From Massilia oculi (GTDB lineage: Bacteria; Pseudomonadota; Gammaproteobacteria; Burkholderiales; Burkholderiaceae_D): a stretch of DNA of 64,000 nt. Positions 1-9,360 of the stretch are shown in pieces. The notes below the pieces were generated by a model. That model was given only the letters and a program-made list of their open reading frames with translations. It made no database searches and was not told where the DNA came from. Numbering within the stretch: position 1 is the first letter of the stretch; each line of letters starts with the position of its first letter. Position numbers and translations under genes: made by a program. The stretch spans positions 1,240,001-1,304,000 of the forward strand of contig NZ_CP029343.1 of NCBI RefSeq assembly GCF_003143515.1, read 5' to 3'.

Positions 1-509
1 ACGCTGGCCGCCGGAAACACGAGCTGGGTCATCGCGAACTGGCGGCGGTTGGCGAAGAACCGGGGATGCTTGTTGAAGTAGTCCTCGATCTCGGCCTCGG
101 TCGGTCGGCCGACGTCGCCGACCCGCTTCTGCATATAGGCCTGGGCGATGATCAGGGAGCGCGCGCGCTCGATCGCCTGCATCACCTTGGGGTCGCGGTC
201 GATCTTTTCCTTGGCCGCTGCGCTTGCAAGCAGCTCGCGGTCAATCAGGGCTTGCAGCAACTGCTTGCTGGCGCTTTGCTGCTGGGCCGCCGGGACGCCG
301 GCACGCTGCATTTCTTCATTGAGCTGCAATACCGTGATCTCTTCGCCATTCACGCTGGCCAGGGCCTGGCCGGGCTTGGTCTCGGGCACCGGCTTGTCCC
401 GGTTGCAGCCGGCCAGCGCGACGCTGGCCAGGAACAGGGCCGCGCACACGGCCCGCCCGGGGCTGAACCCCGGTGCGAATGAAAGCGGCGAGTCTGAGGC
501 ATTAAGCAT
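1..509 (-). CDS. epsD: EpsD-family peptidyl-prolyl cis-trans isomerase lipoprotein (3' end outside window)
   Basis: Reading leftward from an ATG at 509, the frame stays open to the window edge, giving about 169 residues. The N-terminus is a lipoprotein signal ending in LAGC, followed by a segment reading GQALASVNGEEITVLQLNEEM and then a helical stretch typical of the SurA/PpiC N-terminal chaperone region (LLQALIDRELL, AYMQKRVGDVGRPTEAEIEDY). The catalytic parvulin domain would lie outside the window. This layout matches EpsD of Methylobacillus-type exopolysaccharide operons, and the next genes upstream (GDP-fucose synthase, sugar-phosphate transferase, EpsL) support that context. Known role in the family: periplasmic folding helper for polysaccharide assembly; the exact substrate is unknown. 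Family call fairly sure; the gene name follows the Methylobacillus scheme. Confidence 0.75.
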   Translation of the reverse strand, partial: MLNASDSPLSFAPGFSPGRAVCAALFLASVALAGCNRDKPVPETKPGQALASVNGEEITVLQLNEEMQRAGVPAAQQQSASKQLLQALIDRELLASAAAKEKIDRDPKVMQAIERARSLIIAQAYMQKRVGDVGRPTEAEIEDYFNKHPRFFANRRQFAMTQLVFPAAS

Positions 510-543
510 GGTGTTCTCCAGCGTGGTTGGACGGCACTGCCCC

Positions 544-1596
544 TCAGGCATGCGCGGTCCGGGGTGAAATCTGCCATTCTGGACCGCTTGCGCCATCCGC
601 TCTGTTGTGTATTTCACATCGCGCGTCGAGACCGGCTTCGCAGGAGAGAGAAGCAAGATAGGCGAGATAGGCGCGCTGCAGGCCGTCGGCCAGCGGGGTG
701 CTGGCGCGCCAGCCCAGCGCCGCCAGCCTGGAGACGTCGAGCAGCTTGCGCGGCGTGCCGTCGGGCTTGCTGGCATCGAAGACGATATTGCCGCGGTAGC
801 CCACGGTCTCGCCCACCAGGCGCGCCAGCTCGGCGATGGTCACGTCCTGGCCGGTGCCGACATTGATGTGCGAATGCATGGGGTCGGTAGCAGCCGCATA
901 CGCCTCGGGCGCCAGCTCCATCACGTGCACGCTGGCGGCCGCCATGTCGTCGACGTAGAGGAATTCGCGCATCGGCTTGCCGCTGCCCCAGATCACGACC
1001 TCGGGGGCGGCGCTCGTCTTTGCCTCATGGAAGCGGCTCAGCAGGGCGGGAATGACGTGGCTGTTCTCGGGGTGGTAGTTGTCGCCGGGACCGTACAGAT
1101 TGGTGGGCATCACGCTGCGATAGTCGGTGCCGTACTGGCGGTTATAGCTTTCGCACAGCTTGATGCCGGCAATCTTGGCCATGGCATAGGGTTCGTTGGT
1201 CGGCTCGAGCACGCCGTTCATCAGGTATTCTTCGCGAATCGGCTGCGCCGCCAGGCGCGGATAGATGCAGGACGAGCCCAGGAACAGCAGCTTGCGCACG
1301 CCGGCGCGCCAGGCCTCGTGCACGACATTCGCCTGCACCATCAGGTTGTCGTAGATGAACTCGGCCGGATAGCTGTTGTTGGCGTGGATGCCCCCTACCC
1401 TGGCCGCGGCCAGGTAGACCTGGTCGATGCGTTCGCTGCGGAAGAATTCGCGTACCCGCCCCTGATCGGTCAGTTCGAGTTCGTCGTGGCTGCGTGTGAC
1501 GATCTCGGCCTTGTCGGCGGCGCGCAGCGCGCGCACGATGGCCGAACCGACGAGGCCGCGGTGGCCGGCGACATAGATGCGTGGCTTGTCGTGCAC
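544..1596 (-). CDS. fcl: GDP-L-fucose synthase
   Basis: NADPH-dependent epimerase/reductase that converts GDP-4-keto-6-deoxymannose to GDP-L-fucose, a sugar donor for exopolysaccharide. The extended-SDR fingerprints are clear: an N-terminal glycine motif ([16 protein letters not shown]), the catalytic SSCIYP segment, the Y-x3-K pair in [13 protein letters not shown] and the [20 protein letters not shown] substrate loop. The frame is open further upstream, but homology begins just after a GTG at 1596 that is preceded by GGGAGG, so I chose that start (350 aa). The C-terminus runs about 25-30 residues past the usual end of the fold (after LAYLASL) with no recognisable motif. It sits between the sugar-phosphate transferase and epsD on the same strand, separated from the former by a 270-bp non-coding gap. 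Confidence 0.9.
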   Translation of the reverse strand: MHDKPRIYVAGHRGLVGSAIVRALRAADKAEIVTRSHDELELTDQGRVREFFRSERIDQVYLAAARVGGIHANNSYPAEFIYDNLMVQANVVHEAWRAGVRKLLFLGSSCIYPRLAAQPIREEYLMNGVLEPTNEPYAMAKIAGIKLCESYNRQYGTDYRSVMPTNLYGPGDNYHPENSHVIPALLSRFHEAKTSAAPEVVIWGSGKPMREFLYVDDMAAASVHVMELAPEAYAAATDPMHSHINVGTGQDVTIAELARLVGETVGYRGNIVFDASKPDGTPRKLLDVSRLAALGWRASTPLADGLQRAYLAYLASLSCEAGLDARCEIHNRADGASGPEWQISPRTAHA

Positions 1597-1866
1597 ATTG
1601 CCTCCCGTGATCAATGCCGATGTCCCCCCTATTGCGGCGGAGAAACCGACGATTGCTCTTGCATTCCAGCTATCGATTCTACCCAGCGTGGATGGCCGCG
1701 CAAGCTTGTCGGCAATCGTCCAGATCAAAGAGCGTGTCGATTAGCGCTCATCAATTTCCGGGACAAAATTGATAGACTCGAAAGCCCGGCTGGAACCCGG
1801 CCACCCTGCCATTCGATGCGCGCGAAGCCCGACGGTTCAATTTTCGCGTGCGGCGACTGGCCGGCG

Positions 1867-3252
1867 TCAGTGCGCGTTCTCGCGCGTGAGGACGACCTTG
1901 ACGGTCTTGAGGATGATCCACAGATCGAGCCACAACGACCAGTTGCGCAGGTAATCAAGGTCGTAGCGGATGCGCGCTTCCATCTTGTCGAGGGTAACAG
2001 TCTCGCCGCGCAAGCCGTTTACCTGGGCCCAGCCGGTGATGCCCGGCTTGACCTTGTGGCGCAGCATGTAACCCTTGATGAGCTTGCGGCACTCCTCGTT
2101 GTGCGCTACGGCATGCGGACGCGGCCCGACCACGCTCATGCGTCCTTGCAGCGCATTGATAAACTGCGGCAATTCGTCGAGAGACGTGCGGCGCAGGAAA
2201 TGGCCAATGCGCGTGATGCGGCGATCGTCGGCCCGGGCCTGGACGATGGTCGGCCCGTCGTCCAGCACCGTCATCGAGCGGAATTTATAGATATAGATTT
2301 CTTCGCCATACAGCCCGTAGCGGCGCTGCTTGAACAGCACCGGGCCGGGCGAACCGAGCTTCACGGCAAGGGCGATCACCACCATCAGCGGCGCCAGCAG
2401 AACCAGGGCCAGCGTGCTGACCACGACGTCGGTGCCGCGCTTGAGCACGCTGTTAAAGCCCATGAATGGGGTCTCGCTGATCGCGATCACCGGCATGCCG
2501 CCCACGGTATCGAATCGCGCCTGCATCAAGTCGAACACGTACACGTCGGGCAAGAAATAGACCGAAGCAGTGGTGTCCTTCAACTCGTCGACCAGCTGGC
2601 GGATGCGCGGCTGGGCCGAGACCGGTTGGCTGATGAAGATCATCTTGATGTTCTTGCGCCGCACATAGGCGGCGACCTCGGCCATCTTGCCCAGCATCGG
2701 ATGGCGCAGGCCGGGCGGCTGGCGCCGGTCGCCACGGTCGTCGAAAAAGCCCTGCACCTGCATGAACAGGTTCGGATGGCGCTCGCACACGGCGGCGAAC
2801 TTGATGCCGGCATCGTTGGCGCCGACCACCACGACCGAGCGCATTTCACGCGCGTGGTGCTTGCGGCCCCCGGTGGCGAAGCGCACCGCGATATGGCTGG
2901 CCAGGATCGTCAGCGGCGTCGCCACCGCCCAGGCCAGCAATACCCGCTCGTCGTAATAGTATGTCATGCCGCTGGCCGAGCCGAGGAAGTACAGCACGGC
3001 GAGCGTCAGGCACCAGCCGAACACCGTATCGCGCGCATAGGCCAGCATGCGGCCGCTGCGCCAGGTGCGGTAGGGATCGATTTGCTGGTAGACGGCCGAC
3101 GAGATGAAGAAGGCCAGGATCATCAGCACCAGGCAATAGCCGGAGAACGGTTCGCCAAAGGCCAATGTCGCCAGGTACAGGCTGCCCATCACGATCAGCG
3201 GATCGAGCACGCGCTGGAAGAACGAAATGATGGGAATGTCGTTGACCGTCAT
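1867..3252 (-). CDS. Undecaprenyl-phosphate glucose phosphotransferase (polyprenyl glycosylphosphotransferase)
   Basis: Inner-membrane enzyme that starts repeat-unit synthesis by moving hexose-1-phosphate from a UDP-sugar to undecaprenyl phosphate. The protein (about 461 aa from the ATG at 3252; an ATG four codons upstream is possible) has an N-terminal block of transmembrane helices, a central Rossmann-like domain (SVVVVGANDAGIKFAA) and a C-terminal bacterial sugar transferase domain opening with KRGTDVVVSTLALVLLAPL. The catalytic region carries LGSPGPVLFKQRRYG, YKFRSM, RRTSLDELPQ, VVGPRPHA and KPGITGWAQVNG. This is the WcaJ/EpsB architecture. It ends about 270 bp before fcl and begins 18 bp after epsL, so it is very likely cotranscribed with epsL. 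Sugar specificity cannot be read from sequence. Confidence 0.9.
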   Translation of the reverse strand: MTVNDIPIISFFQRVLDPLIVMGSLYLATLAFGEPFSGYCLVLMILAFFISSAVYQQIDPYRTWRSGRMLAYARDTVFGWCLTLAVLYFLGSASGMTYYYDERVLLAWAVATPLTILASHIAVRFATGGRKHHAREMRSVVVVGANDAGIKFAAVCERHPNLFMQVQGFFDDRGDRRQPPGLRHPMLGKMAEVAAYVRRKNIKMIFISQPVSAQPRIRQLVDELKDTTASVYFLPDVYVFDLMQARFDTVGGMPVIAISETPFMGFNSVLKRGTDVVVSTLALVLLAPLMVVIALAVKLGSPGPVLFKQRRYGLYGEEIYIYKFRSMTVLDDGPTIVQARADDRRITRIGHFLRRTSLDELPQFINALQGRMSVVGPRPHAVAHNEECRKLIKGYMLRHKVKPGITGWAQVNGLRGETVTLDKMEARIRYDLDYLRNWSLWLDLWIILKTVKVVLTRENAH

Positions 3253-3270
3253 GCGCCGCCACATCCCTGG

Positions 3271-4494
3271 TCAGAACAGCACATTGGCACTCAGCTGCAC
3301 CATATTGGCGTCGAACTTGCCGGTGCCGAGTGCCTGCGACCCCGAGCGCGATTCATAGGCGTAGCCGGCAATCACTTGTACCTTGGGCCGGACCTGCCAT
3401 AGTGCCCGCAGGCTGGCGCTGCGGATCGCGTCGGTCAGGTCATCGGAGCCGGCAAACAGGTCGCGCGCCGTGTAGTCGCGCTTTTCATAGGACGCGCGGG
3501 CGTCCACCCTGACGCGGTCGGTCGCGCGCCAGGAGGCTTGCAGGCTCGCCCCCTTGTTCAGGGTGGTGCTGACCCGCGCGCTTTCGATCGGCGCGAACTC
3601 GCGCCACAGCGACGCGCCATAACTGATCTTGCCTTGCGGCTTGTACAGCCAGGTGACACGGCCATTGACGCCGCTGGTGCGGCCGTCGTCGTACGAAGGC
3701 TGGTCGCGCCGCGCATAGCCGACCAGCGCCTGCAGCGTCGTCGATCCGCTGGCGAGCCAGTCGACTCGCGCCTTCAGCTCGTCCTGCGTGAAATCGTCGG
3801 TGAGCACGCTGCTGTTGTAAGGCCGCCGGTACGGATAGGCGCCATCGACGCGGCGCGCCACCAGGCCGACCGTGCTGCCGCTTTTCGGCCGGTACTGGAG
3901 CTCGACTTCATAGGTCTTTTCGGTGCGGTCGTTGTAGCGCTGGGCCTCCAGCTCGTAGGTGTATTTGTCGCGCGCGGCGCCGACGCGCAGCTTCCAGCTT
4001 GGATGCAGCTTCCAGCCGGCATCAAGCAACTGGCGCCGCTGCTCGCGCAGATTGCGCTGGTCGCTGTCGAAGTCGGTGTACGGCGCCAGCGTCTTGACGT
4101 ACAGCGCTTCGAGACGGCCCTCGAACCCCTTGCCGGCCTGCCACAGCCAGCTCGCCTGCAGGTCGCGGCCATCGTAGTCGAGCTGGTCGAAGTGGTCGAA
4201 CTTGACCTTCGACACCTTGGCGGTCGCCGCGATGCGCTGGCGGCTGATGTACTTGTCGAGCACGACGCCGGCATCGAGGGTGCGATAGGAATCGCTGCGC
4301 CGGCCTTCGAACGGTTGCTCGTCGTCCGCGACACGCAAGATATTGTCGTCGTAGGCCCAGCCGATGCCGCCAAGCAGCCGCAGCCCGTCTTCTTGCTGCG
4401 CATCGTTCGGCGCGGACACTGCTGGGAAAGAACACAACACCGCCGCCAGGGCCGCCACGGTCCGAAGCCGATGCGATGCAGGGTTGGAAGGCAT
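3271..4494 (-). CDS. epsL: EpsL-family outer-membrane beta-barrel protein of exopolysaccharide operon
   Basis: A 407-residue protein with a Sec signal peptide (cleavage near FPAVSA) followed by alternating beta-strand pattern and a terminal aromatic residue (LSANVLF), the profile of an outer-membrane barrel. The pattern matches the EpsL family of betaproteobacterial exopolysaccharide loci (GGIGWAYDDNILRVAD near the mature N-terminus, repeated strands of the type LVARRVDGAYPYRRPYN). It is first in the run epsL - sugar transferase - fcl - epsD on the minus strand, so any promoter for the locus should lie in the 220 bp between this gene and uup. Family members are thought to help polysaccharide export, but the mechanism is not established. 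Confidence 0.8.
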   Translation of the reverse strand: MPSNPASHRLRTVAALAAVLCSFPAVSAPNDAQQEDGLRLLGGIGWAYDDNILRVADDEQPFEGRRSDSYRTLDAGVVLDKYISRQRIAATAKVSKVKFDHFDQLDYDGRDLQASWLWQAGKGFEGRLEALYVKTLAPYTDFDSDQRNLREQRRQLLDAGWKLHPSWKLRVGAARDKYTYELEAQRYNDRTEKTYEVELQYRPKSGSTVGLVARRVDGAYPYRRPYNSSVLTDDFTQDELKARVDWLASGSTTLQALVGYARRDQPSYDDGRTSGVNGRVTWLYKPQGKISYGASLWREFAPIESARVSTTLNKGASLQASWRATDRVRVDARASYEKRDYTARDLFAGSDDLTDAIRSASLRALWQVRPKVQVIAGYAYESRSGSQALGTGKFDANMVQLSANVLF

Positions 4495-4714
4495 GTTCTG
4501 CGTTTCCCAGTAGATACTGCGCTAAAGGAACTACCAGAACTGCCGGCCTCCGATACGCACCACCCGGACTCCCGGCAATCCACAGGTGATAGCGTGAGCC
4601 AGTATCGGCGACAACGGCTTGCGATGCCGCATATACAACAAGCCATAGTCGACGCCGGCCATGACGCCGGCCAGCCGAAGATGGTGTTCGAATCCGATCT
4701 CTCGGATGATGCGC

Positions 4715-6631
4715 TTACTCGCCCCTGGCGCGCGCCTCGATGCGTTCCCAGCGGTCGAGCGCGTCGAGCAGCAGGTCTTCGATCTCGGCATACCGCGCAT
4801 TGATGCGCTTGGCGTCGGCCGGATTCGTCTTGTAGAAGTCGGGCGCATTCAATTGCAGGGTGATCGCGGACTGCTCGTCTTCGAGCGAAGCGATCAGCTG
4901 CGGCAGTTCTTCGAGTTCGCGCTGTTCCTTGTAGCTCAGCTTGACCTTCTTGCCCGCGCCCTGGGCCGGCGCTTCTTCCACCTTGGCGGCGCTGGCCTTG
5001 GGCGCGCTCGGCGCCGTCGCCTGCACCACCGGAGCCGCCGCCCTGACGCGCTCCCAGTCGGTATAGCCGCCGACATATTCGCGCCACTTGCCGCCGCCCT
5101 CGGCCACGATGACCTGGGTCACGACATTGTCCAGGAAGGTACGGTCGTGGCTGACGAGGAAGACGGTGCCGGTGTATTCCTCCAGCAATTCTTCCAGCAG
5201 TTCGAGGGTATCGATGTCGAGGTCGTTAGTCGGTTCGTCCAGCACCAGGCAGTTGGCCGGCTTGGCGAACAGGCGCGCCAGCAGCAGGCGGTTGCGCTCG
5301 CCGCCCGACAGCGACTTGACCGGCGAACGCGCCCGCTCGGGCGAGAACAGGAAGTCGTTCAGGTAAGTCATCACATGCTTGCGCTGGCCATTGATCTCGA
5401 CCCAGTCGCTGCCAGGCGCGATGGTATCGGCCAGGCTCGCCTCTTCGTTGAGCTGGGTGCGCATCTGATCGAAATACGCGACATTCAATTTCGTGCCGAG
5501 GCGCACGGCGCCGCTATCGGCCGTTTCCTCGCCCAGGATGATCTTGAGCAGGGTCGTCTTGCCGGCGCCGTTCGGTCCGATCAGGCCGACCTTGTCGCCG
5601 CGCATGATGGTGCCGGTGAATCCGTCGACGATGACCTTGTCGCCATAGCGCTTCGACACACCTTCCAGGTCGGCGACGATCTTGCCCGAGCGCTCGCCGG
5701 TGGCGACGTCGAGCTTGATCTGGCCCTGCTGGTCGCGGCGCGCGGCGCGCTGCAGGCGCAGCGCTTCCAGGCGGCGCACGCGGCCTTCGTCGCGGGTGCG
5801 GCGTGCCTGCACGCCCTTGCGGATCCACACTTCCTCTTGCGCCAGGAATTTATCGAACTTGGCGTTCTCGACTTCCTCGTTGGCCAGCAGCTCGCGCTTG
5901 CGTTCCTGGTACGTGGTGAAATTGCCCGGGAACGAGAGCAGCTTGCCGCGGTCGAGTTCGATGATGCGGGTAGCGACATTGTCCAGGAAGCTGCGGTCGT
6001 GGGTGATGAACAGGATCGAGCCGCGGAACTCGCGCAGCAAGCTCTCCAGCCACTTGATCGACGTAAAGTCCAGGTGGTTGGTCGGTTCGTCGAGCAGCAG
6101 CACGTCCGGCGCCGACACCAGGGCCACGGCCAGCGCCACGCGCTTCTGCATACCGCCCGACAAGGTGCCCATCTTCGCCTCGCCCGCCAGGTTCAGGCGG
6201 CCCAGCGTGGTCTCGACCTTGTTCGCCAGGTTCCAGCCGTCGGTGGCGTCCAGCCTGGTCTGCAGCACGTGCATGCGCTCCATCAGCGCATCGTCGTCGC
6301 CCTGGCCGAACTTGCCGGTGAGTTCTTCGTATTCGGTCAGCATCGCCTGCTGGTCGCCCATGCCGAGCGCGACCACTTCGAACACGGTCATCTGCGGGTC
6401 GAACACCGGTTCCTGCTCCACATAGGCGATGCTCACGCCCTGCTGCATGACCAGGAGGCCGTCGTCGAGTTTCGAGCGGCCCGAGATGATCTTCAGGAGC
6501 GAGGACTTGCCGGTGCCGTTACGGCCGATGAGACCGACGCGCTCGCCGGTTTCCAGCGAAAAATCGGCGTGGTCGAGCAGCGGGACGTGGCCAAAGGCCA
6601 GTTGCGCGGAGGAGAGGGAGATGACTGCCAT
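4715..6631 (-). CDS. uup: ABC-F family ATPase Uup
   Basis: Soluble ATPase with two ABC domains and no membrane segments. Walker A motifs are GRNGTGKSS (about residue 36) and GPNGAGKTT (about 350); signature motifs are LSGGMQKRVALA and LSGGERNRLLLA; both Walker B/H-loop pairs (LLLDEPTNHLD, LVLDEPTNDLDID) are present. After the second ATPase comes an Ala/Pro linker and a charged coiled-coil C-terminal domain (KLSYKEQRELEELP), which distinguishes Uup from other ABC-F proteins. Family knowledge: Uup acts on ribosomes and in suppression of precise transposon excision and replication stress. At 638 aa it has the usual length. It is transcribed away from the tRNA gene, alone. Confidence 0.92.
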   Translation of the reverse strand: MAVISLSSAQLAFGHVPLLDHADFSLETGERVGLIGRNGTGKSSLLKIISGRSKLDDGLLVMQQGVSIAYVEQEPVFDPQMTVFEVVALGMGDQQAMLTEYEELTGKFGQGDDDALMERMHVLQTRLDATDGWNLANKVETTLGRLNLAGEAKMGTLSGGMQKRVALAVALVSAPDVLLLDEPTNHLDFTSIKWLESLLREFRGSILFITHDRSFLDNVATRIIELDRGKLLSFPGNFTTYQERKRELLANEEVENAKFDKFLAQEEVWIRKGVQARRTRDEGRVRRLEALRLQRAARRDQQGQIKLDVATGERSGKIVADLEGVSKRYGDKVIVDGFTGTIMRGDKVGLIGPNGAGKTTLLKIILGEETADSGAVRLGTKLNVAYFDQMRTQLNEEASLADTIAPGSDWVEINGQRKHVMTYLNDFLFSPERARSPVKSLSGGERNRLLLARLFAKPANCLVLDEPTNDLDIDTLELLEELLEEYTGTVFLVSHDRTFLDNVVTQVIVAEGGGKWREYVGGYTDWERVRAAAPVVQATAPSAPKASAAKVEEAPAQGAGKKVKLSYKEQRELEELPQLIASLEDEQSAITLQLNAPDFYKTNPADAKRINARYAEIEDLLLDALDRWERIEARARGE

Positions 6632-6730
6632 GATCGGTAAGCGTTCCGTCGCGCGGTGTTGCCGGCGCGGGGTCGGAAAATGTGCGTTGATTGATTAAGG
6701 CGCACATTGTACCGACTGGCGAGCCCGAAC

Positions 6731-6761
6731 TTGCAAAACTCTTGCTATCCTCGGCTATAAT
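6731..6761 (+). promoter_or_regulatory. Probable sigma-70 promoter of the tRNA-Arg gene
   Basis: A perfect -10 hexamer TATAAT at 6756-6761 is preceded by TTGCAA at 6731-6736; the 19-bp spacing is slightly long. It points at the tRNA gene about 100 bp downstream, which would leave a 5' leader for RNase P. No other plus-strand gene lies nearby. Confidence 0.4.
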
Positions 6762-6859
6762 TGCAGTCGATCCATGGTCGCGGTCTGTCTTGCAGGCGCG
6801 GCCACCGGATTGCAGGCTTTGTCTTGCGAGGCGTCGCCAGTCATGGCGGAACCTGCCTC

Positions 6860-6934
6860 CTCCCCGTAGCACAATGGATAGTGCACATGCCTCCTAAGCG
6901 TGGGATACTGGTTCGATTCCAGTCGGGGGGACCA
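6860..6934 (+). tRNA. tRNA-Arg (anticodon CCU)
   Basis: The full cloverleaf can be folded by hand. The acceptor stem 6860-6866 pairs with 6924-6930 (one G-U pair), the D stem is GCAC/GTGC, and the anticodon stem CATGC/GCGTG closes loop CTCCTAA with anticodon CCT. The T arm is ACTGG/CCAGT around TTCGATT. The discriminator A and an encoded CCA end the gene at 6934. It reads the rare AGG arginine codon. It borders the type VI cassette remnant at 7.0-9.6 kb; no target-site duplication of its 3' end was found. Confidence 0.95.
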
Positions 6935-7001
6935 CCCCTTTCAATCGGAATGTTTCACCGCATCTCACCACATGCGCCTGAAATATCAGGGAACGGGTTC
7001 T

Positions 7002-7268
7002 TTATTGCCCACTGAAGTTTCCGATAGAAGCAATCAGGCTTGCACCACAAGTCGTTCTATGTCCGTCGTAGGCAACGGCAATGCCGTTGATGACGTGGCT
7101 CGGATCGCCTTCGGCAATCGTGCATTTCTCATGCCCCTTGACGGGACAACTGCATGCGTCACCGACGCAGGCGACCGGGACTCCATCAACCGTGAAGTGC
7201 GTGGCGCTCACACTTTCGACCTTGCCACCATGAGACGTTGCGTCACCTAATCGAATCACATTGGGCAT
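7002..7268 (-). CDS. PAAR-domain protein
   Basis: An 88-residue protein made only of a PAAR domain: it begins MPNVIRLGDATSHGGKV and continues with VACVGDACSCPVKGHEKCTI and the closing GHRTTCGASLIAS, including the conserved His and Cys residues expected to bind the structural zinc. PAAR proteins cap the VgrG spike of type VI secretion systems and recruit effectors. It begins 3 bp after the stop of the Tli4-like immunity gene and appears to be last in the decayed cassette vgrG' - effector' - immunity - PAAR. The reading frame is intact even though the spike gene of the same cassette is destroyed. Confidence 0.88.
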   Translation of the reverse strand: MPNVIRLGDATSHGGKVESVSATHFTVDGVPVACVGDACSCPVKGHEKCTIAEGDPSHVINGIAVAYDGHRTTCGASLIASIGNFSGQ

Positions 7269-7271
7269 CGC

Positions 7272-8759
7272 TCAGCCTTTCTCATTGGGTGGGGTTTGTT
7301 CGCCACGGCCACCGTTCGGCCTGGGATCGGCAGCATCTTTCGAAAGGTCGTCCGAGGGAGGGATTCCCACGATCGAGGTTGGCTGCCCCGCCGTGTGCGC
7401 AAGAGCAGGCGCATCATCGTAGCTGACCAGTTTCCAGACCGTCGCCGCCCGATAAGAGGGCCGTTGCCCCTTGAGTTTTTGCCAGATCGACGGTTCGCCC
7501 ATTGCCACCACATGCGGCATGCGGTCGCCGGCCCGGATGAGTTGACGGCGGTTGTCCCCCGCCGTCCCCGGCCCATCGTGCTCCCACAATCCGGTCTGCG
7601 GGCAGGTGCGCCCGGTTGCGGCGAGTTCGCCCAGCGGCAGGCGTGGACCGGTGTCGGCGGATTTCAAGGGATTGGAACTGGTCGCGCGCACGCGGATGGT
7701 GCTGATGATCCTGTCCCAGACCGCGATGGCTTCTTCGTCGGTCAGGCTGGCCTTCGTGGAGCCGGCGGCGTTGTCGCCGACGCCGGTCTGGAACTGGATG
7801 TCGGCGTACGGTCTGAACGGGTCATGGGGAACGCCCGTGAATTTGGCCTGGAAGTCGTGATAAGAATGGACGTGTTCTTCGTCGGGGTTACGCAAGAGGA
7901 CCTCGTAGCCTGTCTTCCAATCATGTATCCGGCGCGCGCTCTCGCGGAAAAAATCAATTTTGGCGAGCGCAAGTTTCTCTTCGGGCGTGGTTGGGCTTTC
8001 CTTGACGCGCTTCCACTGGGTCCGGAGCGAGTCGCCCTCAGGATCGTGAGGATTCGATGGTGCGACATAAATTGAAAAGTGCGCGTCGGGGAACTCTTTC
8101 AAACGAAAGCCAATACGGATGTGCTCCATCAGATCATCCTGTGTTGGATTTTGCTTGTCTGGCAAAAAAAAGTGTTCAATGCAGTTTCCGGGCTCGGCAG
8201 GGGCTTCGTCGTCCGCACGTTGCCGCAGGCGGCGGGACATGCTTTTTATGTCTGCGATGACTTCGTCTTTTTGCCTTTTCAATGGACGCGCATCAATGAT
8301 GACGCCGTCATTGTTTAATCCAAAGAAGCCACTAATTTTCAGCTCAGCCATCGCTTCAAACCCTTCGTAGCCTGCGACGATTTGCCCTTCAGGCTGCCGC
8401 GTCTCGTCCACTGAAATCAGCAAGGGGATGTTATTAAGGTAAATGGCCTTTTCACTTCTCAGCTCGTCGACGAGCTTCTGGGCCAACCCCTTTACTTCAT
8501 CCACGTTATCACGGTAGATGGTGACGCCCAGTGGGACATCCGTGCTCCCCCAGGCGACAGTAGCCGATACCGGCACGTCGACCGTGAACCGGCCAAAGCA
8601 GACAGTTTTCGTTTTCTCGAACATGTGTTGCAGGCGGGGAGTAGGGGCGGTCATGTTCGGCGTCTTCCATTCTTTCTGGTAAGGGTCGCATGCCGCGAGC
8701 AGCAGGCTCGCGGCAGCAAGTGGAATAAGGATGAAGCGTCTGATGGCGGTCGGGTACAT
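7272..8759 (-). CDS. Tli4-like type VI immunity lipoprotein
   Basis: A 495-aa exported protein with a lipoprotein signal (SLLLAACDP) from an ATG at 8759 preceded by AAAGGA. The frame is open far upstream, but that part overlaps the effector remnant in another frame and is not coding. The body, from about residue 45 (KTKTVCFGRFTVDVP) through PADIQFQ-type strands to the repeat ending at IISTIRVR, resembles Tli4 immunity proteins, which neutralise Tle4-family phospholipase effectors in the periplasm. A second C-terminal module (TCPQTGLWEH, RAGDRMPHV, SIWQKLKGQRP, TVWKLVSYDD) is of a kind often seen with type VI cassette proteins. The immunity gene is intact while the neighbouring effector is truncated. 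Family call is by pattern recognition. Confidence 0.72.
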   Translation of the reverse strand: MYPTAIRRFILIPLAAASLLLAACDPYQKEWKTPNMTAPTPRLQHMFEKTKTVCFGRFTVDVPVSATVAWGSTDVPLGVTIYRDNVDEVKGLAQKLVDELRSEKAIYLNNIPLLISVDETRQPEGQIVAGYEGFEAMAELKISGFFGLNNDGVIIDARPLKRQKDEVIADIKSMSRRLRQRADDEAPAEPGNCIEHFFLPDKQNPTQDDLMEHIRIGFRLKEFPDAHFSIYVAPSNPHDPEGDSLRTQWKRVKESPTTPEEKLALAKIDFFRESARRIHDWKTGYEVLLRNPDEEHVHSYHDFQAKFTGVPHDPFRPYADIQFQTGVGDNAAGSTKASLTDEEAIAVWDRIISTIRVRATSSNPLKSADTGPRLPLGELAATGRTCPQTGLWEHDGPGTAGDNRRQLIRAGDRMPHVVAMGEPSIWQKLKGQRPSYRAATVWKLVSYDDAPALAHTAGQPTSIVGIPPSDDLSKDAADPRPNGGRGEQTPPNEKG

Positions 8760-8820
8760 GGTATTCCTTTCAGCATTTCCAGCTTGCCTTCTGGGCGATG
8801 CGCACGATGCTGTACAAGGT

Positions 8821-9360
8821 CTAGGCGATAGCCAGAGGATCCTTGTAGCTGGACTGATGTTCGTAGCCGGTCTGGCGGAACACACCTTTGAACATGCCGC
8901 TGTGCAGCTGGTGATCGGCGGACCTGGCGGGCACCGTCTGATCACCAGGCGCGCTTGCTGGAAGAATTGTCGCGTGAATCGATTTATTACCACTCGGGTT
9001 TGAAACCGGCGCGGCAGAAGCCTTGCTGATATTAGGATTGGGGATGGAGGGGCTCTCTGCAAATGTTTTGCCACGGTTGTTGACATCCCAACTGACCAGT
9101 TCGAGTTTCCCTTGTTTGGTATCGCTGATAATAGGCCAGTCCTGCCACCCGCTGGGGTCAGCACAGTTCCTGATTTCCCATACCACTTCGCCAAAGCTCT
9201 GTCGCCCGCGGTCGGCACCATAATGGGCGTAACTGTTGGGGTGGTAAGTGCCCGCGATCGTCTGATGAAATTGCTGCACTCGATCCAGATACCCGCATGT
9301 CCGCTCGAACGACCCGCCCCCCTCTTTTGGCTTGCGGTTAGATGGATTGATCCAGTCCCG
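8821..9360 (-). pseudogene. 3' fragment of a type VI lipase effector (Tle4-like alpha/beta hydrolase)
   Basis: The frame ending at the TAG at 8821 encodes sensible protein well upstream of the only usable start (GTG at 9279): it reads RDWINPSNRKPKEGGGSFE and on through CGYLDRVQQFHQTI and HPNSYAHYGADRGRQSFGEV until an in-frame TGA just beyond 9360. The end reads GMFKGVFRQTGYEHQSSYKD. This looks like the C-terminal part of a secreted lipase of the kind paired with Tli4 immunity, with no nucleophile elbow, no N-terminal half and no start codon. Its upstream edge coincides with the end of the vgrG fragment, so a deletion has joined the two. The family name is inferred mainly from the adjacent immunity gene. 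Confidence 0.65.

Noticed and set aside
607..3402. Very long plus-strand open frame (over 900 codons) across the exopolysaccharide genes
   Set aside because: It is antisense to fcl and the sugar transferase, whose protein motifs are unmistakable; its translation is His/Ala/Arg-rich shadow sequence typical of high-GC DNA.
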